Source: Oceanicola sp.
Lineage (GTDB): Bacteria > Pseudomonadota > Alphaproteobacteria > Rhodobacterales > Rhodobacteraceae
Assembly: GCA_022447275.1 (NCBI GenBank)
Contig: JAKVBK010000002.1
Span: 80,503-144,502, forward strand
Length of the DNA stretch: 64,000 nucleotides
Reading direction: 5' to 3'
Shown here: piece after piece, positions 33,742 through 42,661 of the stretch
Layout: each line of letters begins with the position of its first letter
How positions within the stretch are numbered: position 1 is the first letter of the stretch
The notes under the pieces: generated by a model
Told to the model about the DNA's origin: nothing
The model's input: only the letters and a program-made list of their open reading frames with translations
The model's database searches: none
Translations under genes and position numbers: made by a program

Positions 33742-34623
33742 TCAGGGGCGCAGTTGCACGGGGGCCGAGGCTTCGGGCAGATGTTGGACGAACGCGATGA
33801 TGCGGGCGGCAACTTCCTCGGGCGCCTCTTCATGGGCAAGATGGCCAAGGCCAGTCAGCGTTTCATGGGTGCCATGGGCCATACGGGCGGCCATCCGCTC
33901 TGACGTGGCGGGGGCCACGGTCCGGTCGGCACTGCCTGCCAGCAGGTGCACAGGGGCGGTGATCTGATCCAACCTGCCGCGCAAGCCCCGCAGCGACCAT
34001 TGGCTCATCATGGCCAGCGTGCCTTCGATGTGATCGGCATTCGACAGGCAACGGGCATAGAGCGCCACCCCTTCTGCATCCAGCGTCGAGCCGGTGCCCT
34101 TGAGCAGGCCGTTTACGTCAGACGTGCGCAACATCCGTGAGATCGCCGACGAGGTCAGCGGATTGATCGCAAGAAACCGTGCCATCATCGGGAACAGCCA
34201 TCCCGCAACGCCCGAGAAATCCTCCAGCGCGGTGTTGATCCCAAAAACCGGGGTGCTTCGCGTGATCGACATCTGCAGCGCCAGTGCTCCGCCCGCGGAA
34301 TGGCCGATCAAGGCAGTGGGGGTGCAGTCAAGGTGATCCAGCAGCCGCCAGGTGTCTTCGGCCATAAGCGGCAGGGAAGACCGCTGCATTGCCCCGCGCC
34401 GGGTGAAGCCGTGCCCGGGCAAGTCCATGGCCGTGACGCGGAACTGCTCTGCCAGACAGGGCATCAGACCCCGCCAGGAATGGGTGGCCCCGCCGGCGCC
34501 ATGCAACAGCACAAGATCGGGGCCATGGCCCATCTGCTGCACGTGCCAAAGATGCGGGCGCACGCGCTCGAATGTGGATCGCTGCGCATGGGGCCATCCC
34601 GCGCTGTCCCGACGCCAGTCCAC
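33742..34623 (-). CDS. bchO: BchO, magnesium chelatase-associated alpha/beta hydrolase
   Basis: The 293-residue alpha/beta-hydrolase has the LLHGAGGATHSWRGL oxyanion region (about residues 39-53), the nucleophile elbow GHSAGG with Ser109, and a C-terminal GLGHLAHEEAPEEV with the expected His. BchO is encoded with bchI and bchD in many purple bacteria, but its role in pigment synthesis remains unclear. The start is GTG 34623, nine bases after the bchD stop. It is the last gene of the leftward crtA-bchI-bchD-bchO unit. Confidence 0.92.
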   Translation of the reverse strand: MDWRRDSAGWPHAQRSTFERVRPHLWHVQQMGHGPDLVLLHGAGGATHSWRGLMPCLAEQFRVTAMDLPGHGFTRRGAMQRSSLPLMAEDTWRLLDHLDCTPTALIGHSAGGALALQMSITRSTPVFGINTALEDFSGVAGWLFPMMARFLAINPLTSSAISRMLRTSDVNGLLKGTGSTLDAEGVALYARCLSNADHIEGTLAMMSQWSLRGLRGRLDQITAPVHLLAGSADRTVAPATSERMAARMAHGTHETLTGLGHLAHEEAPEEVAARIIAFVQHLPEASAPVQLRP

Positions 34624-34632
34624 GGGCCTGTC

Positions 34633-36321
34633 TCAGGCGTCAAGCGCTGCCGACACCGCGGTCGACAGACGCTTGCTGTCTGCTCTGGGCAAAGGAATGT
34701 AGGGGGCGTCGAGCACTTCTGCCAGTGCCCGCAAGGGGCGTTGCGGGCGGGGGGACATGTCGATGACAAGCCCGGGCATATTGTTGCCGCGCAGCAGGCG
34801 CGCCATGCGGGTGGCATCGGCGCCTGCCGCCTGCCTGTCGGCTTGGCCATCAAGTGCGATATTGGCGCGCCCATCCGTGAGCAGGGCAACTGTCGGCGTC
34901 ATGCCCTTACTGCGCGCGCCCAGCCCAACCTCCAGCGCGGCCTGCATGCCCGCGGCCAGCGGGGTGCCGCCCCCGCCGGGCAGGGCTGCGAGGCGGCGCT
35001 TGGTCTGCACAAGGCTGCGGGTGGGGGGCAGCAGCACATCCGCGCCCTCTCCGCGAAACGCGACGAGGGCGACGTGATCGCGCCGTGCATAGGCTTCGCC
35101 CAAGAGCAATTCGACCGCGCCCTTGGCCTCTGCCAACCGTGTCATCGCGGCAGAGCCAGAGGCATCCACGACGAAGATCAGCAAGCGATCCGACATCTCC
35201 TTGTAGCGCTTGATCCGGAAATCGGAGGCGCGCACATGAAGGGATTGCGCGGTCTTGGCGTGTGTGCGCCGCAGGGGTTGCCAGGGGGCGGCGGCGCGCA
35301 GGGTGCCGATCAGATCGAGGCGGTTCGTGCCGTCCAGACGGCCCTGCCGTGCCGGCATCGGGCGCCCGCGCCGATTGCCCTTGCGCTGCTGCCCTGCCCC
35401 CGAACCACCGGCCCGCACCATGCCCGAGCTGCCCACGGCCAGACGGGCCAGCAGATCTGCCGGGAGAACAGCGGCGGCGGCCTCCAGCAGAAGATCCTGG
35501 GGGATCATCATGTCTTGCTCCTGCTCTTGAGCGGGGGCATCGGGCTGCTCGGCGTTTTCGGGCTCTTCTGGGGGCGGTGGCGGGGGAGGCTCTTCCTCCG
35601 CCTCTGGCGTGTCGTCTTCCATCTGGGGCAGGCGCGTGGCCCGCGGCGCCAGCACAAGGGCTGCGGCCACCGTCAGGTCTGCGGCCTCCAGTTCTGCGCG
35701 ATCTTCGAGGGCCGCATGGGCCCGGGCGGCCCGCAGGGCCAGCAGAAGGGCGCGGGGGCTTTCAACACCAAGGCTTTCGGCCAACAGGGCAAGATCGGAG
35801 ATCGCGCCCGTGGGCACATGCACCGCATCGGTGCGACGCGCCCCGGTCGGGGGCGGATCTGCGGGGCCAATATCGCGCAGGGACAAGTCTTCAAGATCGA
35901 CGCTGAAGGCCAGCCTGTCCGCCAGCGCCGGCGGCAGGCCTTCTTCCGGCTCGACACCCTCGTCGAGGGCGATCACGCAGTGGCTTTGTCGATCGAGGGC
36001 CGCACCCAGTCGGGCTGCAAGGTCGCTGCGGCAGCGCTCGGCCATGGGCAGGACAAGGGTGCAGGGCGTTTCCAGCAGGCCAGCGGCGCGCACCGTACGC
36101 CCCTCTGCCAGGGTGGCAGACAGGTCAACCCCGCCAAAAAGCTGTTCATCGGTAATGGCGGGATGGATGCGCCGTATGGGCCCGGGCAGGGCATTGATAT
36201 CCGCCTCAAGTGCTGCGCGCACGGGCCCGGTGCGGGCCCGCAGATGCGCGCCGCCCAGCCCGCTGGGATCAACGGCCAGCAGGCGCAGGGCCAGCCGGGC
36301 ACGTTGAAGCGGGCCGCTCAC
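34633..36321 (-). CDS. bchD: Magnesium chelatase subunit D
   Basis: The 562-residue protein has an N-terminal AAA-like domain (degenerate ATPase, residues 1-240), an acidic Pro/Glu-rich linker (about 240-275) and a C-terminal von Willebrand A domain with the MIDAS residues DASGSA and LLTDGRAN. It forms a two-ring complex with BchI that drives Mg insertion by BchH. The start is GTG, in a GTGA overlap with the bchI stop. The proline run in the linker is long but in the normal place. Confidence 0.95.
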   Translation of the reverse strand: MSGPLQRARLALRLLAVDPSGLGGAHLRARTGPVRAALEADINALPGPIRRIHPAITDEQLFGGVDLSATLAEGRTVRAAGLLETPCTLVLPMAERCRSDLAARLGAALDRQSHCVIALDEGVEPEEGLPPALADRLAFSVDLEDLSLRDIGPADPPPTGARRTDAVHVPTGAISDLALLAESLGVESPRALLLALRAARAHAALEDRAELEAADLTVAAALVLAPRATRLPQMEDDTPEAEEEPPPPPPPEEPENAEQPDAPAQEQEQDMMIPQDLLLEAAAAVLPADLLARLAVGSSGMVRAGGSGAGQQRKGNRRGRPMPARQGRLDGTNRLDLIGTLRAAAPWQPLRRTHAKTAQSLHVRASDFRIKRYKEMSDRLLIFVVDASGSAAMTRLAEAKGAVELLLGEAYARRDHVALVAFRGEGADVLLPPTRSLVQTKRRLAALPGGGGTPLAAGMQAALEVGLGARSKGMTPTVALLTDGRANIALDGQADRQAAGADATRMARLLRGNNMPGLVIDMSPRPQRPLRALAEVLDAPYIPLPRADSKRLSTAVSAALDA

Positions 36322-37328
36322 CCCAGAACCTCGGCCACGACACGGCCGACGCGGGCCCCGGTGCCGGCCTCGTCCAGCGGATCGCGCCGCAGGCGGTGGC
36401 GCAGGGCGGATGGGGCGACGGCCTTCACGTGCTGAATCTCGACGGTCTCGAAGCCTTCGAATGCCGCGAGCGCTCGGGCCGCGCGCAGCAAGGTCAGTTC
36501 TCCGCGCAGGCCATCGGACCCAAGCGCGATGCAGAGCTCAGCGCAGGCGCGCAACGTGGCATCCGGGGTTTCCCGGGTCTTGAGCGCGCTGCGGGCGGCG
36601 ACGATCTGATCGCGCAGAATGGCATCGGCCTCGGCCCAGGCATCCATGAATCTGGCATGGTCTGTCTCATAGGCATCGCGCCGCCGGATGACTTCGATCC
36701 GGGTCTCCACGTCGCGCGGGCTGGCAACCTCAACCGAAAGGCCAAACCGATCCAGCAGCTGGGGACGCAACTCGCCTTCTTCGGGATTGCCAGAGCCGAC
36801 AAGCACGAAGCGGGCCGGGTGCCGGATTGAAAGCCCTTCACGCTCCACGACATTCTCGCCCGATTGCGCCACATCCAGCAGCAGATCGACCACGTGATCC
36901 TCTAGCAGGTTGACCTCGTCGATATAGAGGTAGCCGCGATTGGCACGCGCCAGCAGGCCCGGCTCGAACGCTTTCTCCCCATGGGACAGCGCGCGTTCGA
37001 TATCGAGCGCGCCAACGACGCGATCCTCGGTCACCCCAAGGGGCAGGTCGACAACGGGCGTGGGCTTCTCAATCAGGCTTTCATCGGTGATGGTGGCCCA
37101 TTCGGGACAGGCCGCGCGGGTTTCGGCATTGACCGGGCAGCCCGCCACGGCGGTGATTTGGGGCAGCAAGCCCGACAGAGCCCGCACGGCGGTGGACTTG
37201 CCCGTGCCGCGATCGCCGAACACGAGCACGCCGCCGATCGTGGGATCGATCGCGGTCAGGATCATGGCCTGTTTCATCTCGTCCTGGCCGACGATGGCCG
37301 AGAAGGGGAAGGGCTGTCTGCTGCTCAT
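36318..37328 (-). CDS. bchI: Magnesium chelatase ATPase subunit I
   Basis: The 336-residue AAA+ ATPase has Walker A GDRGTGKST (residues 38-46), Walker B GYLYIDEVNLL, and sensor/arginine regions GSGNPEEGELRPQLLDRFGL. It hexamerises and, with BchD, powers Mg chelation into protoporphyrin IX. The start overlaps the crtA stop (ATGA) and the end overlaps bchD (GTGA), so crtA-bchI-bchD are translationally coupled. Confidence 0.97.
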   Translation of the reverse strand: MSSRQPFPFSAIVGQDEMKQAMILTAIDPTIGGVLVFGDRGTGKSTAVRALSGLLPQITAVAGCPVNAETRAACPEWATITDESLIEKPTPVVDLPLGVTEDRVVGALDIERALSHGEKAFEPGLLARANRGYLYIDEVNLLEDHVVDLLLDVAQSGENVVEREGLSIRHPARFVLVGSGNPEEGELRPQLLDRFGLSVEVASPRDVETRIEVIRRRDAYETDHARFMDAWAEADAILRDQIVAARSALKTRETPDATLRACAELCIALGSDGLRGELTLLRAARALAAFEGFETVEIQHVKAVAPSALRHRLRRDPLDEAGTGARVGRVVAEVLG

Positions 37329-38035
37329 GCGGCATACTCCAATTGAGCCAGGGGGCTTGCGCCGTCCCAGCGGCCCGTGTCCCCGAGAATCCGGAAACGG
37401 GCGTATAGTTCTTCGCGAAACCAGGCACCATTGCGCACGGCGCGGATGGCTTCGGCATGGGGGCCGCCGGGGCGCCGGGCAAATTCACTCATGGAATGCG
37501 TGTCCGGCCAAACCGAAAATGTGACCTGCTGCATCCAGGGCACTTCGCCGATCCCGATCTTGAAGGCGACGTTCGGATCAGCGCCGATCACGTCTGAAAT
37601 CGCGGGCACCCGACCCCAGAACCGGTGGGCGATCCGGGGCTTTACCGTGGCCCGCGTGAGGGCCGCAACCGGGCCGGGGCTGGGCTCGGCTGTCTTTTCA
37701 AACGGGGTTTTCCCCGACCAGTTTCCGCGCACGGATGTGGGCGTCAGAAAGATGCTCCAGGTTTCATCTGCGGTCTCGCGCCAGCGCTTAAAAGTAGGCG
37801 CATTTTCAACCTGTTGGCGGGCAGTTTCTTCATCGGGCCACGTGGCAAGAATGGCCCAGACGGCGGTGTTGGGAAGCGGTGTAAATCCCTCACCCACGCC
37901 TGATCCGCAGAGCTTCCAGAAGCCGATGCCGGGGGTGCGGGGCAAGGTCAGGCGCGCGGCCCCCATCTGGCCCAGCACCCAAAGCCGCGCTGTTAGCGCG
38001 TCAAAGCGGTGGAAGCTGAGGCTGACAGCCTGCAT
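37325..38035 (-). CDS. crtA: Spheroidene monooxygenase
   Basis: The 236-residue enzyme introduces the C2 keto group in spheroidene under oxygen, giving spheroidenone. It starts MQAVSLSFHRFDALTARLWVLGQM and has GIGEVPWMQQVTFSVWPDTHSM and GAWFREELYARF, all typical of CrtA. ATG 38035 is chosen; an upstream in-frame TTG is not needed. The start lies 117 bases from the PpsR palindrome shared with crtI. Its presence implies the spheroidene pathway, so crtCDF should exist elsewhere. Confidence 0.95.
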   Translation of the reverse strand: MQAVSLSFHRFDALTARLWVLGQMGAARLTLPRTPGIGFWKLCGSGVGEGFTPLPNTAVWAILATWPDEETARQQVENAPTFKRWRETADETWSIFLTPTSVRGNWSGKTPFEKTAEPSPGPVAALTRATVKPRIAHRFWGRVPAISDVIGADPNVAFKIGIGEVPWMQQVTFSVWPDTHSMSEFARRPGGPHAEAIRAVRNGAWFREELYARFRILGDTGRWDGASPLAQLEYAA

Positions 38036-38125
38036 CCTGGCAAACCCTTGTCTTAGACCCGTGGCCAAAGCCTGTCAGGCGCGGCGAACAGCGACGCGCC
38101 CAACGACTCTGATTTCACTCCTGTA

Positions 38126-38169
38126 TGTAATGAAAGACTTTCAATGATAGTTGTCAACCAAAGTTGACA
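38126..38169. promoter_or_regulatory. PpsR operators between crtA and crtI
   Basis: 38152-38169 is a perfect TGTCAA-N6-TTGACA palindrome (TGT-N12-ACA). An imperfect partner (TGT-N12-TCA) lies at 38126-38143, eight bases away. The pair sits between the divergent crtA and crtI starts and overlaps a TTGACA -35-like hexamer, the classic arrangement for PpsR/CrtJ repression of crt genes. Confidence 0.8.
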
Positions 38170-38186
38170 GTCCTATGGTAATTCCC

Positions 38187-39749
38187 ATGACAGATGCGAC
38201 TCCCCTCCGCGGCGCCTCTCGCGCCCCTTCAAAAGCGATTGTGATCGGCGCCGGGCTTGGCGGTTTGGCGGCAGCCATGCGGCTGGGCGCCAAAGGCTAT
38301 AAGGTGACCGTGCTGGATCGGCTGGAGACACCCGGTGGCCGGGGATCGGCCCTGTGGCAGAACGGGCATCGCTTTGATCTGGGCCCGACGATCGTAACCG
38401 TGCCGCAGGTCTTCAAGGATCTGTGGGCCGCCTGCGGCCGCGACTTTGAGAAGGATGTCGATCTGCGGCCGATGGATCCGTTCTACGAGATCCGCTGGCC
38501 CGATGGCTCCACCTTCGAGATGTCAGGCGACGAAGACCGCGTCCGTGCCGAGATCACCCGCCTGAACCCGGCAGACCTGAAAGGCTATGCCAAGTTCCTC
38601 AAGGATGCGGAAACGCGCTACTGGTTCGGTTTTGAAAATCTGGGCCGGCGTCCGATGAATGAACTGTGGGAACTGATCAAGGTGCTGCCCACCTTTGCCT
38701 GGTTGCGGGCGGACCGTTCGGTGGCGGCCCACGCGGCAAAGCGCTTCAAGGATCCGCGTCTGCAGATGGCCTTCAGCTTCCATCCTCTGTTTATTGGAGG
38801 CGATCCCTTCAAGGTCACCTCGATGTATGCGCTTGTCAGCCATCTCGAGAAGGCATTCGGAGTGCACTACGCCATGGGCGGGGTCGAAGCGATTGCCAAG
38901 GCCATGGTCGACGTCATCCACCAGCAGGGCGGCGAGGTGCTTCAGGGGGTTGAGGTCGATGAGATCCTCCTGCAGGCGAACCGCGCGACGGGCGTGCGCA
39001 TGGTCGACGGCCAGATGCTTCCGGCGGAGATCGTCGTCTCGAATGCGGATGCGGGCCACACCTATGACAGGTTGTTGCGCAAGCAGCCGCGCAAGCGCTG
39101 GTCCAGCCGCAGGCTGCAGCGCACGCGCTGGTCCATGAGCTTGTTCGTCTGGTATTTTGGCACCAAGGGCACCCGCGACATGTGGGGCGATGTGGGCCAT
39201 CACACGATCATCAACGGGCCACGCTACGAGGGGCTGGTCCATGATATCTTCATGAAGGGCAGGCTGGCGGAGGATTTCAGCCTCTATCTGCACCGCCCAT
39301 CCGTGACCGATCCCACCTGCGCACCCAGCGGGGACGACACTTTCTACGCGCTTTCGCCGGTGCCCCATCTGGGCCATGACAATGGTGTCGACTGGGACAG
39401 CGAGGCCGAACCCTACCGGCAGCGCGTGCTGGCCGCGTTGGAACAGCACATGCCCGGCGTGTCGGACAGGATCTCTGCCTCCGAAGTATTTACGCCGAAC
39501 ACCTTCCGCGATCGCTATCTCTCGCCCCTTGGGGCGGGCTTCTCGATCGAGCCGCGTATCCTGCAATCGGCCTGGTTCCGTCCGCACAATGTCTCGGAAG
39601 AGGCACAGGGGCTGTATCTCGTCGGGGCCGGCACGCATCCAGGCGCTGGTCTGCCCGGGGTCATCTCATCGGCTGAGGTGCTGGGCAAGCTGGTGCCGAA
39701 CCCGGCCGTTGCCTTGGTGCCGGCCACCGAAAGGATGGCAGCAGAATGA
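38187..39749 (+). CDS. crtI: Phytoene desaturase
   Basis: The 520-residue FAD enzyme converts phytoene to neurosporene or lycopene. It has the dinucleotide motif VIGAGLGGLAAAMRLGAKGYKVTVLDR (about residues 16-42 as the conserved block), TPGGRGS and the C-terminal CrtI signature region GAGTHPGAGLPGVI. The start could be ATG 38175 or 38187; earlier codons fall inside the operator. The end overlaps crtB by ATGA. It is expressed divergently from crtA. Confidence 0.96.
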   Translation: MTDATPLRGASRAPSKAIVIGAGLGGLAAAMRLGAKGYKVTVLDRLETPGGRGSALWQNGHRFDLGPTIVTVPQVFKDLWAACGRDFEKDVDLRPMDPFYEIRWPDGSTFEMSGDEDRVRAEITRLNPADLKGYAKFLKDAETRYWFGFENLGRRPMNELWELIKVLPTFAWLRADRSVAAHAAKRFKDPRLQMAFSFHPLFIGGDPFKVTSMYALVSHLEKAFGVHYAMGGVEAIAKAMVDVIHQQGGEVLQGVEVDEILLQANRATGVRMVDGQMLPAEIVVSNADAGHTYDRLLRKQPRKRWSSRRLQRTRWSMSLFVWYFGTKGTRDMWGDVGHHTIINGPRYEGLVHDIFMKGRLAEDFSLYLHRPSVTDPTCAPSGDDTFYALSPVPHLGHDNGVDWDSEAEPYRQRVLAALEQHMPGVSDRISASEVFTPNTFRDRYLSPLGAGFSIEPRILQSAWFRPHNVSEEAQGLYLVGAGTHPGAGLPGVISSAEVLGKLVPNPAVALVPATERMAAE

Positions 39750-40858
39750 ACGCACAGTTTAAACGCCCGATCGCAGAGCAAGACACGGTGGTTTTGCAAG
39801 TGCGCAACCGCGATAAGCGCGGCACTGCCCCGATTGACCCCTCGGATATGGCGCATTGCCGCGAAGCGATCCGAACAGGCTCTCTGTCCTTCCATACGGC
39901 TTCGAAAGTGCTGCCTGCACGGGTCCGGGATCCTGCGCTTGCGCTGTATGCGTTCTGCCGTCTTGCCGATGACGCGGTTGACTTGCAGACCGAGAAAGCC
40001 GCCGCAGTGCTGTCTTTGCGGGAACGGTTGGAGCGGGTCTATTCCGGGCGCCCGATGAATGCCCCGGCCGACCGTGCCTTCGCCGTTGTGGTCGAGCATT
40101 ACGACATGCCGCGCGCCCTTCCCGAGGCGCTGCTGGAAGGCCTCGCCTGGGACGCGATCGAGCGGCGCTATGCCAACCTCTCCGAGTTGCGTGCCTATTC
40201 CGCGCGGGTTGCGTCTGCCGTGGGCGCGATGATGGCGGTTTTGATGGAGGTGCGGGATCCCAATGCGCTTGCCCGCGCCTGCGATCTGGGCGTGGCCATG
40301 CAGCTGACAAACATTGCGCGGGATGTGGGCGAAGATGCCCGTGCCGAACGCCTCTACCTTCCGACCGAATGGATGGAGGACGCCGGCATCGATCCGAAGG
40401 CCTTTTTCGCCGATCCCGTACCCAGCCGGGCGATCCGGCGCATGGTCCGCAGCCTGCTCGCCGAGGCCCATCGGCTGTATCTGCGCTCGGAGGCGGGGAT
40501 TTCGGCCCTGCCGCGCGATTGCCGTACAGGGATCTACGCTGCCCGCCTGATCTATGCCGGGATCGGCACCGAAATCACCCGTGCTGGCCATGACAGCGTG
40601 ACGCAGCGTGCCCATACGGGCAAGTTGGCCAAGCTGGGCTGGTTGACACAGGCCGGTCTGCGCATGGGCGCCTCTACCTTCATGCCGCAAAGCCCGGTGC
40701 TCTATGCCGCGCCGCTGCCCGAGGTTGCCTTCCTCGTGGATGCGGCCGCCGAAGGGCCGGTTGGGGCCACGGGCCGTGCGGCCTCGGCGCTGGATCTGGT
40801 GGCCGCTCTCAAGCGCAAACAGCAAGAACAGCACGCGCGTCAGTTCGCCGCCGAGTAG
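39746..40858 (+). CDS. crtB: Phytoene synthase
   Basis: The 370-residue enzyme joins two geranylgeranyl diphosphates head to head. Both aspartate-rich motifs are present: RLADDAVD (about residues 72-79) and NIARDVGEDARAERLYLP (about 190-207). The start is coupled to the crtI stop (ATGA). It commits C20 prenyl units to carotenoids, competing with BchG and quinone synthesis. tspO follows in the same direction. Confidence 0.96.
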   Translation: MNAQFKRPIAEQDTVVLQVRNRDKRGTAPIDPSDMAHCREAIRTGSLSFHTASKVLPARVRDPALALYAFCRLADDAVDLQTEKAAAVLSLRERLERVYSGRPMNAPADRAFAVVVEHYDMPRALPEALLEGLAWDAIERRYANLSELRAYSARVASAVGAMMAVLMEVRDPNALARACDLGVAMQLTNIARDVGEDARAERLYLPTEWMEDAGIDPKAFFADPVPSRAIRRMVRSLLAEAHRLYLRSEAGISALPRDCRTGIYAARLIYAGIGTEITRAGHDSVTQRAHTGKLAKLGWLTQAGLRMGASTFMPQSPVLYAAPLPEVAFLVDAAAEGPVGATGRAASALDLVAALKRKQQEQHARQFAAE

Positions 40859-40912
40859 GGCCGCCTGCGGCTGTTGGCTGGACGGGCGCATCTGCCCGCC
40901 TAGCTTTTTGGC

Positions 40913-41395
40913 ATGGATTGGATCTTGCTCGCTCTTTTCGTGTGGTCGGCCATGGGCGCTGCTGTCACCGGCGCCCTGTTCCCGCCTGACCAGTGGTACC
41001 GGGACCTGAACAAACCGGCATGGACCCCCCCGGACTGGGTGTTTCCGATCACGTGGACAGTGCTGTACGCCTGCATGGCCCTTGCGGCCACGCGCATTGC
41101 GCCCTTGCAGGGCAGCGCCTATGCCATGGCTTTCTGGGCGGTGCAGATCAGCTTTAACGGGCTCTGGTCACCGGTGTTTTTCGGGTTGAAACGCATTCGC
41201 AGCGCGATGTTCGTAGTGGCGATCCTGTGGCTTTCGGTGCTGGGCGGCGTGCTGACGATGTGGCCGCTTGATCCGATCGCTTCGCTGCTCTTCGTACCCT
41301 ATCTGATTTGGGTGACGATCGCGTCTGCGCTTAATGCCTCTGTCTGGATGCGCAATCCCGATGAGGCCGCAGCAGCGTCTCTCGGCCGTCAGTAG
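40913..41395 (+). CDS. tspO: TspO/MBR family tryptophan-rich sensory protein
   Basis: The 160-residue protein has five transmembrane helices rich in tryptophan (WYRDLNKPAWTPPDWVFPITWTVLY) and the NGLWSPVFFGLKR motif. In Rhodobacter, TspO in the outer membrane modulates photosynthesis gene expression in response to oxygen, probably through porphyrin efflux or sensing. It lies 54 bases after crtB, its usual neighbour in Rhodobacter-type clusters, and closes the photosynthesis cluster on this side. Confidence 0.95.
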   Translation: MDWILLALFVWSAMGAAVTGALFPPDQWYRDLNKPAWTPPDWVFPITWTVLYACMALAATRIAPLQGSAYAMAFWAVQISFNGLWSPVFFGLKRIRSAMFVVAILWLSVLGGVLTMWPLDPIASLLFVPYLIWVTIASALNASVWMRNPDEAAAASLGRQ

Positions 41396-41489
41396 ACCTG
41401 CCGAACAGCCGGCGCGGCTTCAGGCGCAAAGCCTGCCGCTCGGCATGGAAAGGATGCGTGCACTCAGCGTGTGGGCTGCGCGGGCAGCC

Positions 41490-42083
41490 TCAGTCTTCGG
41501 CTGGGTTCGGGGGGGCCGCAACGGTGCGGATCCCAGACCGGCGGAACCGCTCCAACTCTGCATATTTGTCCAGCGAGAGGGGCTCGTAGGCTTGGTAGTA
41601 CACAGTCAGATTGAACAAGCGTTCCAGCAGACGGCCATCATTGCTGCGGCGGTATTCAAGGTCTTCCGCCGCAAGTTGCTCGCGGATACCCGGTGCTACG
41701 CCGTATCGGCTGGCCGCTGTCACGAGGCCGCCATCCCGGGTGGGCACACCGCCGCTGTCGCGCACGAGCGCGGGGTTGCCCCCCAGCGCGGCGACGGCGT
41801 CTTCCTTCGGGGTTGGGTCTACGCGGTTGCCCTGGCCCGGCTTGGGCAGGGGCAGCGCTGCGAGATCTTCAGGAACTTCGATCGGCTTGTTTGGAACGAA
41901 GCCGAATTCATCCGGGCCTGTTCTGCCCCGGTCAATGTTGATGAGGTCGGGTTCACGATCTCCGCCAAAACCAAGAATGCCGCCAGACCCGCAGGCGGAG
42001 AGACCTGAAATCAGCGCAAGCGCCAAGCCTGTTTTGAAACAAGCTGTGCCAATGGAACGCGTTTTGTGGGTGGCTGAAGCCAT
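41490..42083 (-). CDS. DUF3035-family lipoprotein
   Basis: The 197-residue protein has a lipoprotein signal peptide with lipobox LSAC (Cys about residue 31), a Gly/Asp/Pro-rich region and a C-terminal helical part. It matches the DUF3035 family of Rhodobacterales, which has no known function. ATG 42083 with GGGAGAGG upstream is preferred over two earlier ATGs. It lies just downstream of lspA, whose product would process its signal peptide, which is a neat but probably incidental pairing. Confidence 0.85.
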   Translation of the reverse strand: MASATHKTRSIGTACFKTGLALALISGLSACGSGGILGFGGDREPDLINIDRGRTGPDEFGFVPNKPIEVPEDLAALPLPKPGQGNRVDPTPKEDAVAALGGNPALVRDSGGVPTRDGGLVTAASRYGVAPGIREQLAAEDLEYRRSNDGRLLERLFNLTVYYQAYEPLSLDKYAELERFRRSGIRTVAAPPNPAED

Positions 42084-42168
42084 GTCCCTCTCCCTCGTCA
42101 TCTTGGCCATGTTCTAACCGGTTCAGCCGCGCACGTCACGGGGGTTTTGTGACCTGTGAAATTCATGG

Positions 42169-42651
42169 TCATGGCTGTGCCTTGTTGGGATCACTGCCGC
42201 CCGTAAACACCGCGAGGCCGATCGCCCCGGCAAAGACCCAGACATCGGCCAGATTGAACACATACGGGTTGCTGATCCCGCAACAGGACATGTTGAGGAA
42301 GTCGATCACTCCGCCTTGCAGCACCCGATCCAGCGCATTGCCAAGGGCCCCGCCGATCAAAAGCCCTGCGCAGGCAAATTCCCGGCCCGTGCGGAAACTG
42401 CGGGCCGCCCAGATCGCAACGGCCAGTGAGATCAGGACAGCCAGCCCCACAAGGCCCCAGCGCGCCGCCTCGGGAGCGCCTTTGAAGAGGCCGAAATTGA
42501 TTCCTGTATTGAGGCTATCGATAAATACGAGAAACGGCGGAAAGATCTCCATCCGTCCGCTGCCTGACAGCCCCAGCCCGTATAGAGCGCCGTATTTTGA
42601 CAGCTGGTCTGTCAGGAAAGCAAAAGCCGCGAACAGATACAAAAGGCGCAT
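42169..42651 (-). CDS. lspA: Lipoprotein signal peptidase (signal peptidase II)
   Basis: The 160-residue polytopic aspartic protease cleaves prolipoprotein signal peptides. Four transmembrane helices and the catalytic aspartates in NALDRVLQGGVIDFL and NLADVWVF are visible, with DQLSKYGAL near the N-terminus. It starts ten bases after the purH stop and is followed by the DUF3035 lipoprotein gene, suggesting a purH-lspA-lipoprotein transcript. Confidence 0.95.
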   Translation of the reverse strand: MRLLYLFAAFAFLTDQLSKYGALYGLGLSGSGRMEIFPPFLVFIDSLNTGINFGLFKGAPEAARWGLVGLAVLISLAVAIWAARSFRTGREFACAGLLIGGALGNALDRVLQGGVIDFLNMSCCGISNPYVFNLADVWVFAGAIGLAVFTGGSDPNKAQP

Positions 42652-42661
42652 GGAGAGGGTC

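Noticed and set aside
34300..36435. Plus-strand open frame opposite bchO-bchD-bchI
   Set aside because: Low-complexity translation antisense to clear bch genes; no support for expression.
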